Source: a virus. Taken from it: a DNA stretch of 61,529 nucleotides. The notes under the pieces are model-generated. The model did not search any database. It was not told where the DNA came from and worked only from the letters and a program-made list of their open reading frames with translations. Within the stretch, counting starts at the first letter, position 1. Every line of letters begins with the position of its first letter. This document shows positions 25,184-32,714 of this stretch, piece by piece. The stretch covers positions 1 through 61,529 of the IMG/VR virus record IMGVR_UViG_3300030098_003632. The stretch is one strand, 5' to 3'. The translations under genes were made by a program, and so were the position numbers.

Positions 25184-26773
25184 TTATTTTATGACTATAG
25201 TGTGAATCCAATCTGGGACTGGATAGTAATCTCTAAGTTCTCTGGTTAGTACGGCTATTACAGGCATATCCATACTGTCTTCAGGCCAAGGTGTTTCCCC
25301 ATCCGTGAAGGCGAGTATTACATCGGGCTTGGATTGACGTTGTTCAAGTGATTCTGTAATCATTAAGCCAACGTCAGTTCCTCCTCCCCCTTTGACCTCT
25401 ATTTCATTAAAGCTCTTGGAAAGTTTTGTTGAGTGCTTAAACTCAGTATCTCCCATATATAAATCTAATTTTGTCCTTGAGTCGAAGTGATTAAATATAT
25501 TTTTAATCGCCCCTTTACATTTGGCAAAGTCTTCATCATCCATAGAGGCAGATGTATCTAGACATATTAATATGTCTGGCTTATAGCCTTCTCTTGATGG
25601 GAGCTTTATACCTGTAACGTCCGATCTTCTGTTGAATCTCCTGTATGTTCTTCTGTTTCCGTTAGAAGAACGTTCAGCAAATCTTTTGACAACTCTAAGA
25701 ATCTTTTGGTAAGGATCAGTCCTTACCGGCACGATTGTTTCTGCCCAACTAACCATATCTCCCCCGACATTGCTTCGGTTCTTATGGATTTGTTTGGCAA
25801 GATCTTCAATTACATAATCAATCTGATCTTGATTTAAGCCCAGGCCACCCTCGTCTGGGTCGGGTAGCACTGAGCTTAGATCTATTTGTATACTTCCTGC
25901 TCCGGGTTTTCCTGGATTGGGCCCATCCCACCGGAGTTCTCCATATTCATTGATGCTAATTGATTCGTCATCTGAAAGTGCATCTGTCGAAGGTGCTCGT
26001 CCATCGTCCTCATCGCTGCTTCTGTCCCGCTGTTGATCGACATTATCTGCATCGTTATTGTGTCCACTGCTCCCTTCAGTTGGTTCAGTTCCGCTTGAAG
26101 ATTCTGGACTATCTCCGTAGTGTTCATCAAGTTGGTCACTGTTGTCCTCAGTTCCCCCACTTTCTCCGCTAAATCCGATTCCAGATTCTCGAATCGCTCC
26201 CTCGTTGGCTTGTTGATTATTGCTCGTGGCATCGTCATTCTCCTTTAACCTTCTATAGTTTAGTTCTACTGGTAGATTCTTCTCGACTATGTGGATGAAC
26301 TCTTCGTCCCACCACTTCAAGTAGTCTGTAGTTATTACTACGCGACTCTTGTCGCTGTAGCTATATATCCTATCGGGACTTACTACAGGTAGTTCCCTTG
26401 CAAGTATGTCATTAACACATAAGTCTGCAGCTATATTCCATAGGTGCATTTGCTTTCGTGTTACTTCTTTACCTACTTCTTTCTCTAATCTTCTGTGATG
26501 GTTGTTGGTTAGGTGCAATAGCTCATGTAATATCACACCAGCTATCATCTCTTCCTTGTTGTCCTTTACAAACTTAGGATCGTAGGCCAACCTCCAATGC
26601 TTATCAACTCCCATTGTTCCTAAGCCATGTACTGGCACAGGTTTCATGGAAAAGATTGCATTCCTACTAAACTTCCAATGTCGTGCAGCTCTTAGCATTG
26701 CTTTACGCAAACTGTTGTCTTCACGGAATGTTATTCTACTGCCTGGCACTCTGCTTTTCAATGAGTTAGTCAT
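25184..26773 (-). CDS. DUF2201-type metallopeptidase / VWA protein
   Basis: The N-terminal domain carries HELLH (83-87) in the context ILHELLHLTNNHHRR, as in DUF2201 putative zinc metallopeptidases. Residues about 165-300 are a Ser/Asp/Glu/Gly-rich disordered linker. The C-terminal domain is a von Willebrand A-type fold with a complete metal site: DTSAS (406-410), T466 and D491. I chose ATG 26773 over the longer reading because a strong hairpin lies between the two candidate starts and AAGGGA precedes 26773. It follows a MoxR-type ATPase gene, the usual partner of VWA proteins. Its linker region also encodes a second protein in another frame. Confidence 0.88.
   Translation of the reverse strand: MTNSLKSRVPGSRITFREDNSLRKAMLRAARHWKFSRNAIFSMKPVPVHGLGTMGVDKHWRLAYDPKFVKDNKEEMIAGVILHELLHLTNNHHRRLEKEVGKEVTRKQMHLWNIAADLCVNDILARELPVVSPDRIYSYSDKSRVVITTDYLKWWDEEFIHIVEKNLPVELNYRRLKENDDATSNNQQANEGAIRESGIGFSGESGGTEDNSDQLDEHYGDSPESSSGTEPTEGSSGHNNDADNVDQQRDRSSDEDDGRAPSTDALSDDESISINEYGELRWDGPNPGKPGAGSIQIDLSSVLPDPDEGGLGLNQDQIDYVIEDLAKQIHKNRSNVGGDMVSWAETIVPVRTDPYQKILRVVKRFAERSSNGNRRTYRRFNRRSDVTGIKLPSREGYKPDILICLDTSASMDDEDFAKCKGAIKNIFNHFDSRTKLDLYMGDTEFKHSTKLSKSFNEIEVKGGGGTDVGLMITESLEQRQSKPDVILAFTDGETPWPEDSMDMPVIAVLTRELRDYYPVPDWIHTIVIK
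25882..26232 (-). CDS. Nested coiled-coil protein overprinted on the VWA gene
   Basis: A 116-residue reading frame lies wholly inside the metallopeptidase/VWA gene on the same strand in another frame. It begins MPRAIINKPTRERFENLE and has a regular heptad pattern for most of its length (L/V/I positions about 15-80), followed by a Met/Asn/Gln-rich tail. AAAGGAG lies seven bases upstream of ATG 26232; an earlier ATG at 26238 is too close. The region it covers corresponds to residues 181-297 of the VWA protein, exactly its low-complexity linker, which is what one expects if the new frame is under selection. The role is unknown; it could bind the VWA or ATPase partner. Confidence 0.75.
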   Translation of the reverse strand: MPRAIINKPTRERFENLESDLAEKVGELRTTVTNLMNTTEIVQNLQAELNQLKGAVDTITMQIMSINSGTEAAMRTMDEHLRQMHFQMTNQLASMNMENSGGMGPIQENPEQEVYK

Positions 26774-26809
26774 GATAATATCCCTTAAAGTCCCTATTAT
26801 TTCCCTTTC

Positions 26810-26838
26810 GGGGTGCATAGACACACTCCATGCACCCC
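26810..26838 (-). terminator. Strong hairpin between MoxR and VWA genes
   Basis: A perfect 9-bp inverted repeat GGGGTGCAT/ATGCACCCC with an 11-base loop lies between the ATPase stop and the likely VWA start. No T-run follows on the leftward strand, so it may be an mRNA-stability or partial-termination element adjusting the ratio of ATPase to VWA protein rather than a full terminator. Confidence 0.6.
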
Positions 26839-26849
26839 TCAGGGTACCG

Positions 26850-27971
26850 TTAGTCATTCAATCTAGATTCTTCCATCTCCCTAAGCTCTTGGTTAGCTTC
26901 AGGTACATACCCATCTGGCTTCATGTCCCATAGTTTAGCTTCAAGATTCCTTGCTAGGTCTGGGTATGTTCTGTAAACATTCCCCAAGAACTTTCTACCT
27001 GCCTCCCAACGTTCTTCCGTCAGGTTGTCACGCACTCTTCTGAGTACAGACTTGGCATAACTCATAGCTATTGGGAATTCCTCGGGTATTTCTACCTCTT
27101 GGGGATCCTTAAGGAGATCTTCTGGGTCAACAAAGTTCGTAACTTTAAGGAACTCATTGAACTCTGATCCAACATGTTCCCCTACGAATCCTTGTATTAT
27201 TCTAAGGGTAACTTCAGGTGAGGCTCCAACTGAGATTGCACCCCCAAGGGCATAAGATAAGTTAGTCCATGACCTTGGTGTAGGGAATGGATTACCTTTG
27301 GTATCCTCATCGTTCTCCATGCAGGCATACTCCTCCTTGGCGTATGTACTTTTGCCAAAGAGAAAGTCTACTATCTTCTTTGCGAAGAGTGGGGTAGACT
27401 CATGCCAGTCGTCCGGAACAACAGGTACTTCTGGTGCAGGGAAGTCAAACCCTCCTGATTCCATACCCTCTATCCATTTCTTGGTGTCCATCTTCCAGTC
27501 AACAATGCACATCCTATTAATCATAGGTTCTGCCAATGGATTTCCATTAGTGGCTTGATCCATCCTGTTACCTGCTGCAAACACCCAGCAATTTTCAGGT
27601 GGGTTATCCATCCATGTAAGTGCAGCTGCTTGGGTAGCCTCATTTACTGAGGTGAATTCATCAATTAACATGATTGAATTCTGCAGTCTGGCACGCACCA
27701 TTTCCTCCAGCTCAACCATCTTAATGACTTGGTGCACGTTACCTTTGATAACGATGTCCCTTTTGTCAGGATAACCTCCAACGTCTTCTGGTTGTCTGGC
27801 TGGTAAGGGTGTCCTAATCCAACGCCGTTCCCTAGCTTTCGCCAGGGTCTCTAAAGTTTTTGTTTTTCCTACTCCAGCTGGGCCGTATGCCATCGTTGGT
27901 ATGCCTACCTGGGGAGGAATTAAATATTCCCAGTTGATTTGGGATTCTCTTCTGGAATGATGCTTTGTCAT
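26850..27971 (-). CDS. MoxR-type AAA+ ATPase
   Basis: A 373-residue AAA+ protein with Walker A GPAGVGKT (30-37) and Walker B MLIDEF (101-106), followed by TWMDNPPEN and the sensor region VFAAGNRMDQATNG (about 130-143). This layout belongs to the MoxR branch, whose members work with VWA-domain partners to remodel or activate target proteins. Here the VWA-metallopeptidase gene follows directly and the unknown 310-residue gene precedes it by ten bases. TAGGAG precedes the ATG. The target in the infected cell is unknown. Confidence 0.88.
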   Translation of the reverse strand: MTKHHSRRESQINWEYLIPPQVGIPTMAYGPAGVGKTKTLETLAKARERRWIRTPLPARQPEDVGGYPDKRDIVIKGNVHQVIKMVELEEMVRARLQNSIMLIDEFTSVNEATQAAALTWMDNPPENCWVFAAGNRMDQATNGNPLAEPMINRMCIVDWKMDTKKWIEGMESGGFDFPAPEVPVVPDDWHESTPLFAKKIVDFLFGKSTYAKEEYACMENDEDTKGNPFPTPRSWTNLSYALGGAISVGASPEVTLRIIQGFVGEHVGSEFNEFLKVTNFVDPEDLLKDPQEVEIPEEFPIAMSYAKSVLRRVRDNLTEERWEAGRKFLGNVYRTYPDLARNLEAKLWDMKPDGYVPEANQELREMEESRLND

Positions 27972-27981
27972 TTTATTTCTC

Positions 27982-28914
27982 CTATAGTTCTATATCGTCA
28001 AATACGTCACACTCTTCTAGTACCTTATGCTCGTAGTCATAGACGTGAGCAATGCTTTCAGACTTATTAACTATCTGATTAAACTCCTTTAGATCTTCAA
28101 AGATGGGTTTATATATAGCCAAGTCTTTCCTATATTTTTCAGCCAGTGCCTTTACGGTACCGTCCTGAGAACTTTTATTTTCCAGGACATGCTGCATTGT
28201 TTTTATGTCGTTCTTTACCTGACTAAATAATGCTGAGACTCCTTCAGCGTCATGCTTTGGATGGAATACCATAAAGTCTGCCAGCTTAGCAATCTCATGG
28301 TACCCTGAGAACAACTCATCTGGGTCATGTATCCATAGAAGTTTAGGGCCCATCTCAACTGTCTTTTCAAATATCTCACCAAGTATTTCCGGGATGATGT
28401 TATTCATCTGGGCGGCGGAGTATTTATATTCTTCGTCAGGCCATATGTCATAGAAGAATTGCTTAAACATTGAGAGAGTGGTGTCGGTTGTTTGATTACC
28501 ATCCTTCATGTCCTGTGCAGTTAGATGGAAACGTGGCCGAGGCCTTCCATCTTCTGCTGTTGGATCAGATAATTCAACATCCACCCAGGCTAAGTCTTTA
28601 TAAACTTTCCTGCCGTTTATCTCCTTGGTTGCATAACCTATCCGCCACTTATCTCTGAAGACATCCTTGGCATATTTAGTCCATAGCCCTTCGACAAGCA
28701 GTTTATCTGACTTGTCTCCAGACCATTTCTTTAGCTTGGAAAATGCTTTGCTAAATGTATACTCCATATTCTTGAATGGATTTACCTTGGGAATTTCCAT
28801 AAATCTATCAAGGCTATTCTGTTGGAGTGCTTGCTCCACCAGATACTTCTCCGTCCTCTTGGCTTTCCACAGGACTATCGTCCCCATTATGTTGGTGCTT
28901 TTCCGTTCGGTCAT
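27982..28914 (-). CDS. Unknown 310-aa protein of the MoxR/VWA module
   Basis: Not recognised. A mixed alpha/beta, Lys/Asp/Phe-rich soluble protein without cysteine clusters or membrane segments. The C-terminal 90 residues are strongly helical and charged. It starts within the preceding gene (101-base overlap in another frame) with AAGGGA upstream, and is followed by the ATPase gene at ten bases, so it is cotranscribed with the MoxR/VWA pair. It may be a substrate or adaptor of the ATPase; that is inference from position. Confidence 0.78.
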   Translation of the reverse strand: MTERKSTNIMGTIVLWKAKRTEKYLVEQALQQNSLDRFMEIPKVNPFKNMEYTFSKAFSKLKKWSGDKSDKLLVEGLWTKYAKDVFRDKWRIGYATKEINGRKVYKDLAWVDVELSDPTAEDGRPRPRFHLTAQDMKDGNQTTDTTLSMFKQFFYDIWPDEEYKYSAAQMNNIIPEILGEIFEKTVEMGPKLLWIHDPDELFSGYHEIAKLADFMVFHPKHDAEGVSALFSQVKNDIKTMQHVLENKSSQDGTVKALAEKYRKDLAIYKPIFEDLKEFNQIVNKSESIAHVYDYEHKVLEECDVFDDIEL

Positions 28915-29212
28915 TTTGACTATCCCTTTCTAATGCTTCTTGAATTATTTCTGCTTGCTCATTCATCCTCAGGTAGAGCGTGCGTAAATCATTGACATCC
29001 AGAGGTCTGCTTCCAGTGATGTCGTCACCTGGCAGGTAAACTCCCTGCGACATTCCTACTATGTTGTGAAAGCATCCTGCTAACATAGATAGACATGTCA
29101 CTATTTTGTTTTCCTCCAGCTCCTCTGGTCTAAAGAATAATTTTGTTGTGTCTTTCTCTCCGTTCTCGTCCTCAGTTGTTACCCTGAGTACATAGATTGT
29201 TTCTTTATTCAT
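28814..29212 (-). CDS. Unknown 132-aa protein with disordered tail
   Basis: An N-terminal domain of about 90 residues (Leu/Glu/Asp-rich, one MLAGCFHN segment) is followed by a 40-residue disordered tail rich in Asp/Glu/Ser/Gly/His. The tail is the part that overlaps the start of the next gene in another frame. GGAGAG lies eight bases upstream of the ATG. It belongs to the same operon as the MoxR/VWA module. Family unknown. Confidence 0.7.
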   Translation of the reverse strand: MNKETIYVLRVTTEDENGEKDTTKLFFRPEELEENKIVTCLSMLAGCFHNIVGMSQGVYLPGDDITGSRPLDVNDLRTLYLRMNEQAEIIQEALERDSQNDRTEKHQHNGDDSPVESQEDGEVSGGASTPTE

Positions 29213-29369
29213 TAAATTCTCTCCAGTTGATTAATGGTTTAACTTCTGAAAGCATTTGGAATTTCATTTCCATATACTCCTGATCTCTTTCAGCCATCTT
29301 GTCTAGGTAGGCATGGTAGTCATCGACTTCACTTTGCTCTGCCTGGCTCATGATTTGGTCTGCGTCCAT
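29205..29369 (-). CDS. Small helical protein, 54 aa
   Basis: A short gene of 54 codons between the 133-residue and 132-residue genes. The product is acidic and helical (EVDDYHAYLDKMAERDQEY in the middle). The ATG at 29369 has GGAG seven bases upstream, located in the end of the preceding gene, and the stop overlaps the next start by eight bases. This tight packing supports a real gene. Function unknown. Confidence 0.65.
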   Translation of the reverse strand: MDADQIMSQAEQSEVDDYHAYLDKMAERDQEYMEMKFQMLSEVKPLINWREFNE

Positions 29370-29373
29370 TTGG

Positions 29374-29775
29374 TTACTCCAGTCCTGCTAATTCATTTAC
29401 ATGTTTGCGTACAGTTTCAGTTAGCCAGCTCTTATTCATACCGTCTGACATATCCACCTTGAAGTCATTCAAGTATTCCAGCATGTTTTCGGTTGGCATA
29501 TCTTCATCCTTAAAGTTTGCTACCTGTGCATATATCTGAGCTAGGTCTTCACCACAGCACACATCTTCAAACAGTGCATCCTTGCCATCACCCTGCCATT
29601 TCATTCGGTTGCCGGTTGGGTCATAAATCTCTAAGTCCATTGAGTCCCAGCATAGTGCTGGCTCGCCTGTTACCTTCTCGGTAATCTTCTGTTGTTTGTA
29701 TAGCCTGTGTAATACACTCCATCCGTTACTGAACTTTACGATTGAATAGTCGCCATGGATCTGATATTCCAACAT
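29374..29775 (-). CDS. Unknown 133-aa protein
   Basis: A soluble acidic protein that starts MLEYQIHGDYSIVKF. It has two adjacent cysteines (VCCGED) near the middle and a helical C terminus. AAGGAG lies upstream of the ATG. It is the first gene after a pair of terminators and a structured leader, so it probably begins the operon that continues through the MoxR/VWA module. No family recognised. Confidence 0.68.
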   Translation of the reverse strand: MLEYQIHGDYSIVKFSNGWSVLHRLYKQQKITEKVTGEPALCWDSMDLEIYDPTGNRMKWQGDGKDALFEDVCCGEDLAQIYAQVANFKDEDMPTENMLEYLNDFKVDMSDGMNKSWLTETVRKHVNELAGLE

Positions 29776-29797
29776 CTCTATCTCCTTGTGTTATTAA

Positions 29798-29851
29798 ACT
29801 ACGAAAGTGAATCGCGGAGCGAATTCACAAAAGCAAAGCGTCTTTCGTAGT
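29798..29851 (-). other. Structured leader hairpin upstream of the 133-aa gene
   Basis: Perfect 10-bp arms ACTACGAAAG/CTTTCGTAGT enclose a second inverted repeat, TGAAT/ATTCA. The element lies 22 bases upstream of the 133-residue gene on the leftward transcript. There is no T-tract, so it is more likely a leader structure, processing site or operator than a terminator. Confidence 0.5.
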
Positions 29852-29935
29852 GGTGGTTGAATTAATATGCCCCCCTTCGATGGGCGCCAGACGGCCACTG
29901 GATGAATTGTTTTTCGTCTAAGCTACCTCTGGACA

Positions 29936-29949
29936 GCTTGCCCCTCGCT
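29936..29949 (-). repeat. 14-bp inverted copy, left element
   Basis: GCTTGCCCCTCGCT here is the exact reverse complement of the sequence at 32701-32714. The two copies lie about 2.75 kb apart and bracket the block of small genes between 30065 and 32564. Confidence 0.6.
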
Positions 29950-29952
29950 CGC

Positions 29953-29988
29953 TAAATAAAAAAATAAAAATGAACAAGATGTCCTTGT
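29953..29988 (-). terminator. Second of two tandem leftward terminators
   Basis: On the minus strand the hairpin ACAAG-GACAT-CTTGT (29974-29988) is followed by a T-rich tract (29953-29973). It lies directly behind the stronger terminator at 29990-30044 and would catch transcripts that escape it. Confidence 0.6.
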
Positions 29989-29989
29989 C

Positions 29990-30044
29990 AAAATAAAAAA
30001 AATAAGCATGGACAGCCTATCTTGTCAGACAGACCATCCATGCT
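29990..30044 (-). terminator. Rho-independent terminator after the 221-aa gene
   Basis: On the minus strand AGCATGGA (30037-30044) pairs with TCCATGCT (30005-30012) around a further partly paired inner stem, and is followed by TATTTTTTTTATTTT. This ends transcription from the small-gene operon that starts near 32564. Confidence 0.85.
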
Positions 30045-30064
30045 CGGAGGAAAGAACTTGGTGA

Positions 30065-30730
30065 TTAACCGTAGATGTCCTTCAATTCTGAGGACGTTAC
30101 TCCTTCATATGGAGTTCTACCCATGATTCTCAGTGGTGTAGCATGAGTATCAAAGAGGAAGTTCTTGAGACCGACAACAATTCTCTTGTCGGGTGTTTCA
30201 TATGTGTTGTGGCGACCATGCCCTAATACATGCCAACCATGAATAATTGCTGTATACCAATACTCTTTGGGACACATGTTACCATCGAAGGCTTCGTACC
30301 TGAAGCATCCATCTTCTTTGTCTTCAACGAGATCAAGTAATCTAAAGGCAATAGGTATTCCAATGATTGAACCATCTTTCTGTGTATGGGTCACCATTGT
30401 CTTGACGTGCCTAATAAACTCTATACCATTGACGTTTACTTGCTCGATAATCTGGCAATACGGAACCTGATTTGACTGAACCTTAACTGTTTCCAGAAAA
30501 TAGGTTGGCTTTAGCTTACGCTTCTTGCCTGTCTTATCGTCTGTTACTTCCCGTTGATCTGCTAGGTAATGCTTTAAGTTACCTGCTTCATCGTACTTGA
30601 ACGGATCGAACTCACCTAACTCGTTGTGATGTTCTGTTGCGTTCGGCATGTAGACTGCGGTCTCGTTGTACCATTCTTCGATTGAAGCATCGTGATGTGG
30701 TACGTTCATCAATTCTTTGTAAACTGCCAT
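30065..30730 (-). CDS. Unknown 221-aa protein
   Basis: A soluble protein with many His/Tyr/Trp residues, one Cys in PYCQ and one in GNMCPKEYW, and no membrane segment. AGGAG precedes the ATG and a strong terminator follows the stop, so it closes the small-gene operon. Its size and well-formed gene signals suggest an abundant early protein. I recognise no family. Confidence 0.75.
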   Translation of the reverse strand: MAVYKELMNVPHHDASIEEWYNETAVYMPNATEHHNELGEFDPFKYDEAGNLKHYLADQREVTDDKTGKKRKLKPTYFLETVKVQSNQVPYCQIIEQVNVNGIEFIRHVKTMVTHTQKDGSIIGIPIAFRLLDLVEDKEDGCFRYEAFDGNMCPKEYWYTAIIHGWHVLGHGRHNTYETPDKRIVVGLKNFLFDTHATPLRIMGRTPYEGVTSSELKDIYG

Positions 30731-30780
30731 TTTATATCTCCTAAATGACGATTAAAAGTTATGTAAGAACCCAGTTGTCC

Positions 30781-31068
30781 TTACACTTTTCCTACCATTC
30801 TTATCTCTCTTACATATGGCATCTCTATCCCTGTCCTATATGAGACTTCTAGATACCATGTGATTAGTTTGTAGTCGAATATATTTATTTTTCCTTTCTC
30901 TATGAGCTGATTTAGTTCTTTGTCTGCTTTACTTCTGATAAAGTTATTCACATCCTCCTGTGTGATTTCATAGTCTAGTTCTCTATCTGCTCCTGATTCT
31001 GCCTGTGCTATGTGATACTCTTCTTCATACTTGGTATACATTTGGCAGGCTTTTGCGAAATTATCCAT
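30781..31068 (-). CDS. Small unknown protein, 95 aa
   Basis: A 95-residue protein, mostly helical and charged (YTKYEEEYHIAQAESG; DYEITQEDVNNFIRSK). It overlaps the upstream 73-residue gene by eight bases. No cysteine clusters or membrane segments. Part of the leftward small-gene operon. Function unknown. Confidence 0.62.
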   Translation of the reverse strand: MDNFAKACQMYTKYEEEYHIAQAESGADRELDYEITQEDVNNFIRSKADKELNQLIEKGKINIFDYKLITWYLEVSYRTGIEMPYVREIRMVGKV

Positions 31069-31282
31069 TTACTTTCTCCAGTTTTTCTATGAGGTCTTTA
31101 GTCCAGAATGTCACTAGCTTTTCTACTTCTGGCGATCCCTCCTCTTCTATTAACGATTTGATTGCGTATTTGAAACATTTGAACCAGTCGTGGTTGTTTC
31201 TTGCTACTTCTATGTCTGCGTAGTCTGTGGCTACGTTAATGAATAGTGATGCTTGTTTAATTGTTTGTTTGACTGCATCCAT
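31061..31282 (-). CDS. Small unknown protein, 73 aa
   Basis: A 73-residue helical protein (MDAVKQTIKQASLFINVATDY at the start; EVEKLVTFWTKDLIEKLEKV at the end). It overlaps the downstream 95-residue gene and follows the 77-residue gene by ten bases. AAGGAG precedes the ATG. Function unknown. Confidence 0.62.
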   Translation of the reverse strand: MDAVKQTIKQASLFINVATDYADIEVARNNHDWFKCFKYAIKSLIEEEGSPEVEKLVTFWTKDLIEKLEKVNG

Positions 31283-31292
31283 TGCAATCTCC

Positions 31293-31526
31293 TTATATTG
31301 GAAGCCTTTGATCTTCTTGATCGAATTTGGTTGAAAACGGTGGTGTTATTGGACGTATTTCTATGTCCATTCTTTCGTCATCGTCTAAGGTTCTTATTGC
31401 ATAGGCGACATTGATTAGGTCTTCTATGTATCTACCTTCTACTGCTGGTACGCTCATGATTATTTCTTGGCCTACCGGATCGCTGACTGTTACTGTGAAG
31501 CTGATGTATATGTTTCTAGAAATCAT
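31293..31526 (-). CDS. Small unknown protein, 77 aa
   Basis: The start is set at ATG 31526 (MISRNIYISFTVTVSD) because AAGGA lies seven bases upstream; the longer reading lacks this. The product is beta-like at the N terminus with an acidic middle (TLDDDERMDIEIRP). It overlaps the preceding gene by 11 bases. Function unknown. Confidence 0.6.
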   Translation of the reverse strand: MISRNIYISFTVTVSDPVGQEIIMSVPAVEGRYIEDLINVAYAIRTLDDDERMDIEIRPITPPFSTKFDQEDQRLPI

Positions 31527-31866
31527 AGCCACATCCTTCGCAAAATGGGTTGTTCTCTGCATCTACTAAGAGTTGTCCTCCTACAAACTCTTCTCCAAAC
31601 AAACGCTTTGCACATCGTGTACAGTGGTTGTCTACTCTAGGTCTATATGTCTCATTCCACTCTACGTGCATGGGCTCTAATAGTCCTTCATATCCTCTTT
31701 CAAAAGACCATGTTATGATTGGTAGTCCGTCCATTGTCTTAACATATATCACATCTGTCCTTTTGCTTTCTTTGGCGTATCTATATGTTTTGTATAGATC
31801 CCAAATCAATGCTAATCCAAACATGGATGCTGCTATGCTTATCACTGATAATGCTACATATTCCAT
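31516..31866 (-). CDS. Membrane-anchored zinc-ribbon-like protein, 116 aa
   Basis: The N-terminal 25 residues are hydrophobic (VALSVISIAASMFGLALIW), followed by basic residues, which fits one membrane span with the rest in the cytoplasm. The C-terminal part has two Cys pairs, HCTRC near residue 84 and CEGC near residue 112, likely one zinc site. An early phage protein placed at the host membrane is inferred; no family is recognised. Confidence 0.65.
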   Translation of the reverse strand: MEYVALSVISIAASMFGLALIWDLYKTYRYAKESKRTDVIYVKTMDGLPIITWSFERGYEGLLEPMHVEWNETYRPRVDNHCTRCAKRLFGEEFVGGQLLVDAENNPFCEGCGYDF

Positions 31867-31868
31867 TG

Positions 31869-32081
31869 TTAAATCCTCCAGTAGTTATTAGTTTCTAATG
31901 CTATTTCTGCTTCTTCTTTGAATCTGTAGTAACCTGACTCTCGTGAGTATGGGCCACACTGATTACAGAAGAAACCAACGTAGTATCCAGCACCTGAGCT
32001 GCACACCTGTATCTCTAGTCCTGTATTACAACCAGAACATAATGTCTTTGTGTCATTAACACATTCACCCGGCATTACCAT
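31869..32081 (-). CDS. Small zinc-ribbon protein, 70 aa (Lar-like)
   Basis: Two Cys pairs (CSGC near 15-18 and CNQCG near 39-43) flank a short beta segment, and the C-terminal half (YRFKEEAEIALETNNYW) follows the pattern of Lar-type restriction-alleviation zinc ribbons, whose usual end is EEAIEAWN. GAGGAG lies seven bases upstream of the ATG. It overlaps the preceding gene. The Lar resemblance is partial, so an anti-restriction role is only a suggestion. Confidence 0.65.
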   Translation of the reverse strand: MVMPGECVNDTKTLCSGCNTGLEIQVCSSGAGYYVGFFCNQCGPYSRESGYYRFKEEAEIALETNNYWRI

Positions 32082-32295
32082 CTTTAGTCTCCTCTTCCCA
32101 AGGCAGCGATGCCACTACTGCATCAACCACGCCTAGTTGTTCTTTAGTCATTGGCCAATCAATCATCATGTATTTCTTCATCCTCCTGATTGTCCATGTA
32201 TACATCTCGGGTTTTGTTGGCGTATGTATTTGTTCAACGAAATACCTATATGCCTCATCTACAACCCGTGCTTCTCTTTCTGTTAGGGTTACCAT
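32065..32295 (-). CDS. Small unknown protein, 76 aa
   Basis: A helical 76-residue protein starting MVTLTEREARVVDEAYRYF, with a Trp/Arg/Lys-rich middle and an acidic tail. AGGAG precedes the ATG. It overlaps the following zinc-ribbon gene by 17 bases. The family is unknown. Confidence 0.62.
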   Translation of the reverse strand: MVTLTEREARVVDEAYRYFVEQIHTPTKPEMYTWTIRRMKKYMMIDWPMTKEQLGVVDAVVASLPWEEETKDGNAG

Positions 32296-32396
32296 TGTTT
32301 ACTCCTAAATAAAATAGCCAGCCAGCTTTCGACCCCCACGGTCTAGTCTTGCGAGAGATTCAAGACAACTGACTGACTACCCAGTTCTAAATACTA

Positions 32397-32564
32397 TTAC
32401 TTACCGAAGAGCCACGACTCTACTTCTTTGTGCGACATCTCCAACATCTCATTACTACCAACAGCTACTAACTGCACAGTCTTATTGGTTATGTTGATTA
32501 CTGTATAGGTGACACCTTCTGCATCCTCTACCTTTGATCCAACACTCATGATTGCTTCAGCCAT
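32397..32564 (-). CDS. Small unknown protein, 55 aa
   Basis: A short gene of 55 codons: the product starts MAEAIMSVGSKVEDAEG and ends EVESWLFGK. AGGAG lies nine bases upstream of the ATG. It is probably the first gene of the leftward small-gene operon. A short hairpin (GTCTTG/CAAGAC near 32346-32366) lies in the 100-base gap to the next gene. Function unknown. Confidence 0.6.
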   Translation of the reverse strand: MAEAIMSVGSKVEDAEGVTYTVINITNKTVQLVAVGSNEMLEMSHKEVESWLFGK

Positions 32565-32700
32565 CTCTACTTACTCCTAGTACATACTTACTAAATGATC
32601 TAATACTCCTTAGATACTTACACCCTCACTACACACTCTGTATTAATCATCCCCCCACCGTTAACACTTTGTGTTTACTTATTACCCTTGCCTACTGCCT

Positions 32701-32714
32701 AGCGAGGGGCAAGC
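32701..32714 (+). repeat. 14-bp inverted copy, right element
   Basis: AGCGAGGGGCAAGC here is the exact reverse complement of 29936-29949. It lies in the divergent region upstream of the leftward small-gene operon, while its partner lies behind the terminators at the operon's end. Confidence 0.6.

Noticed and set aside
29860-29900. TTCGA next to GCGCCA, as in a tRNA 3' end
   Set aside because: No matching acceptor or anticodon arm upstream.
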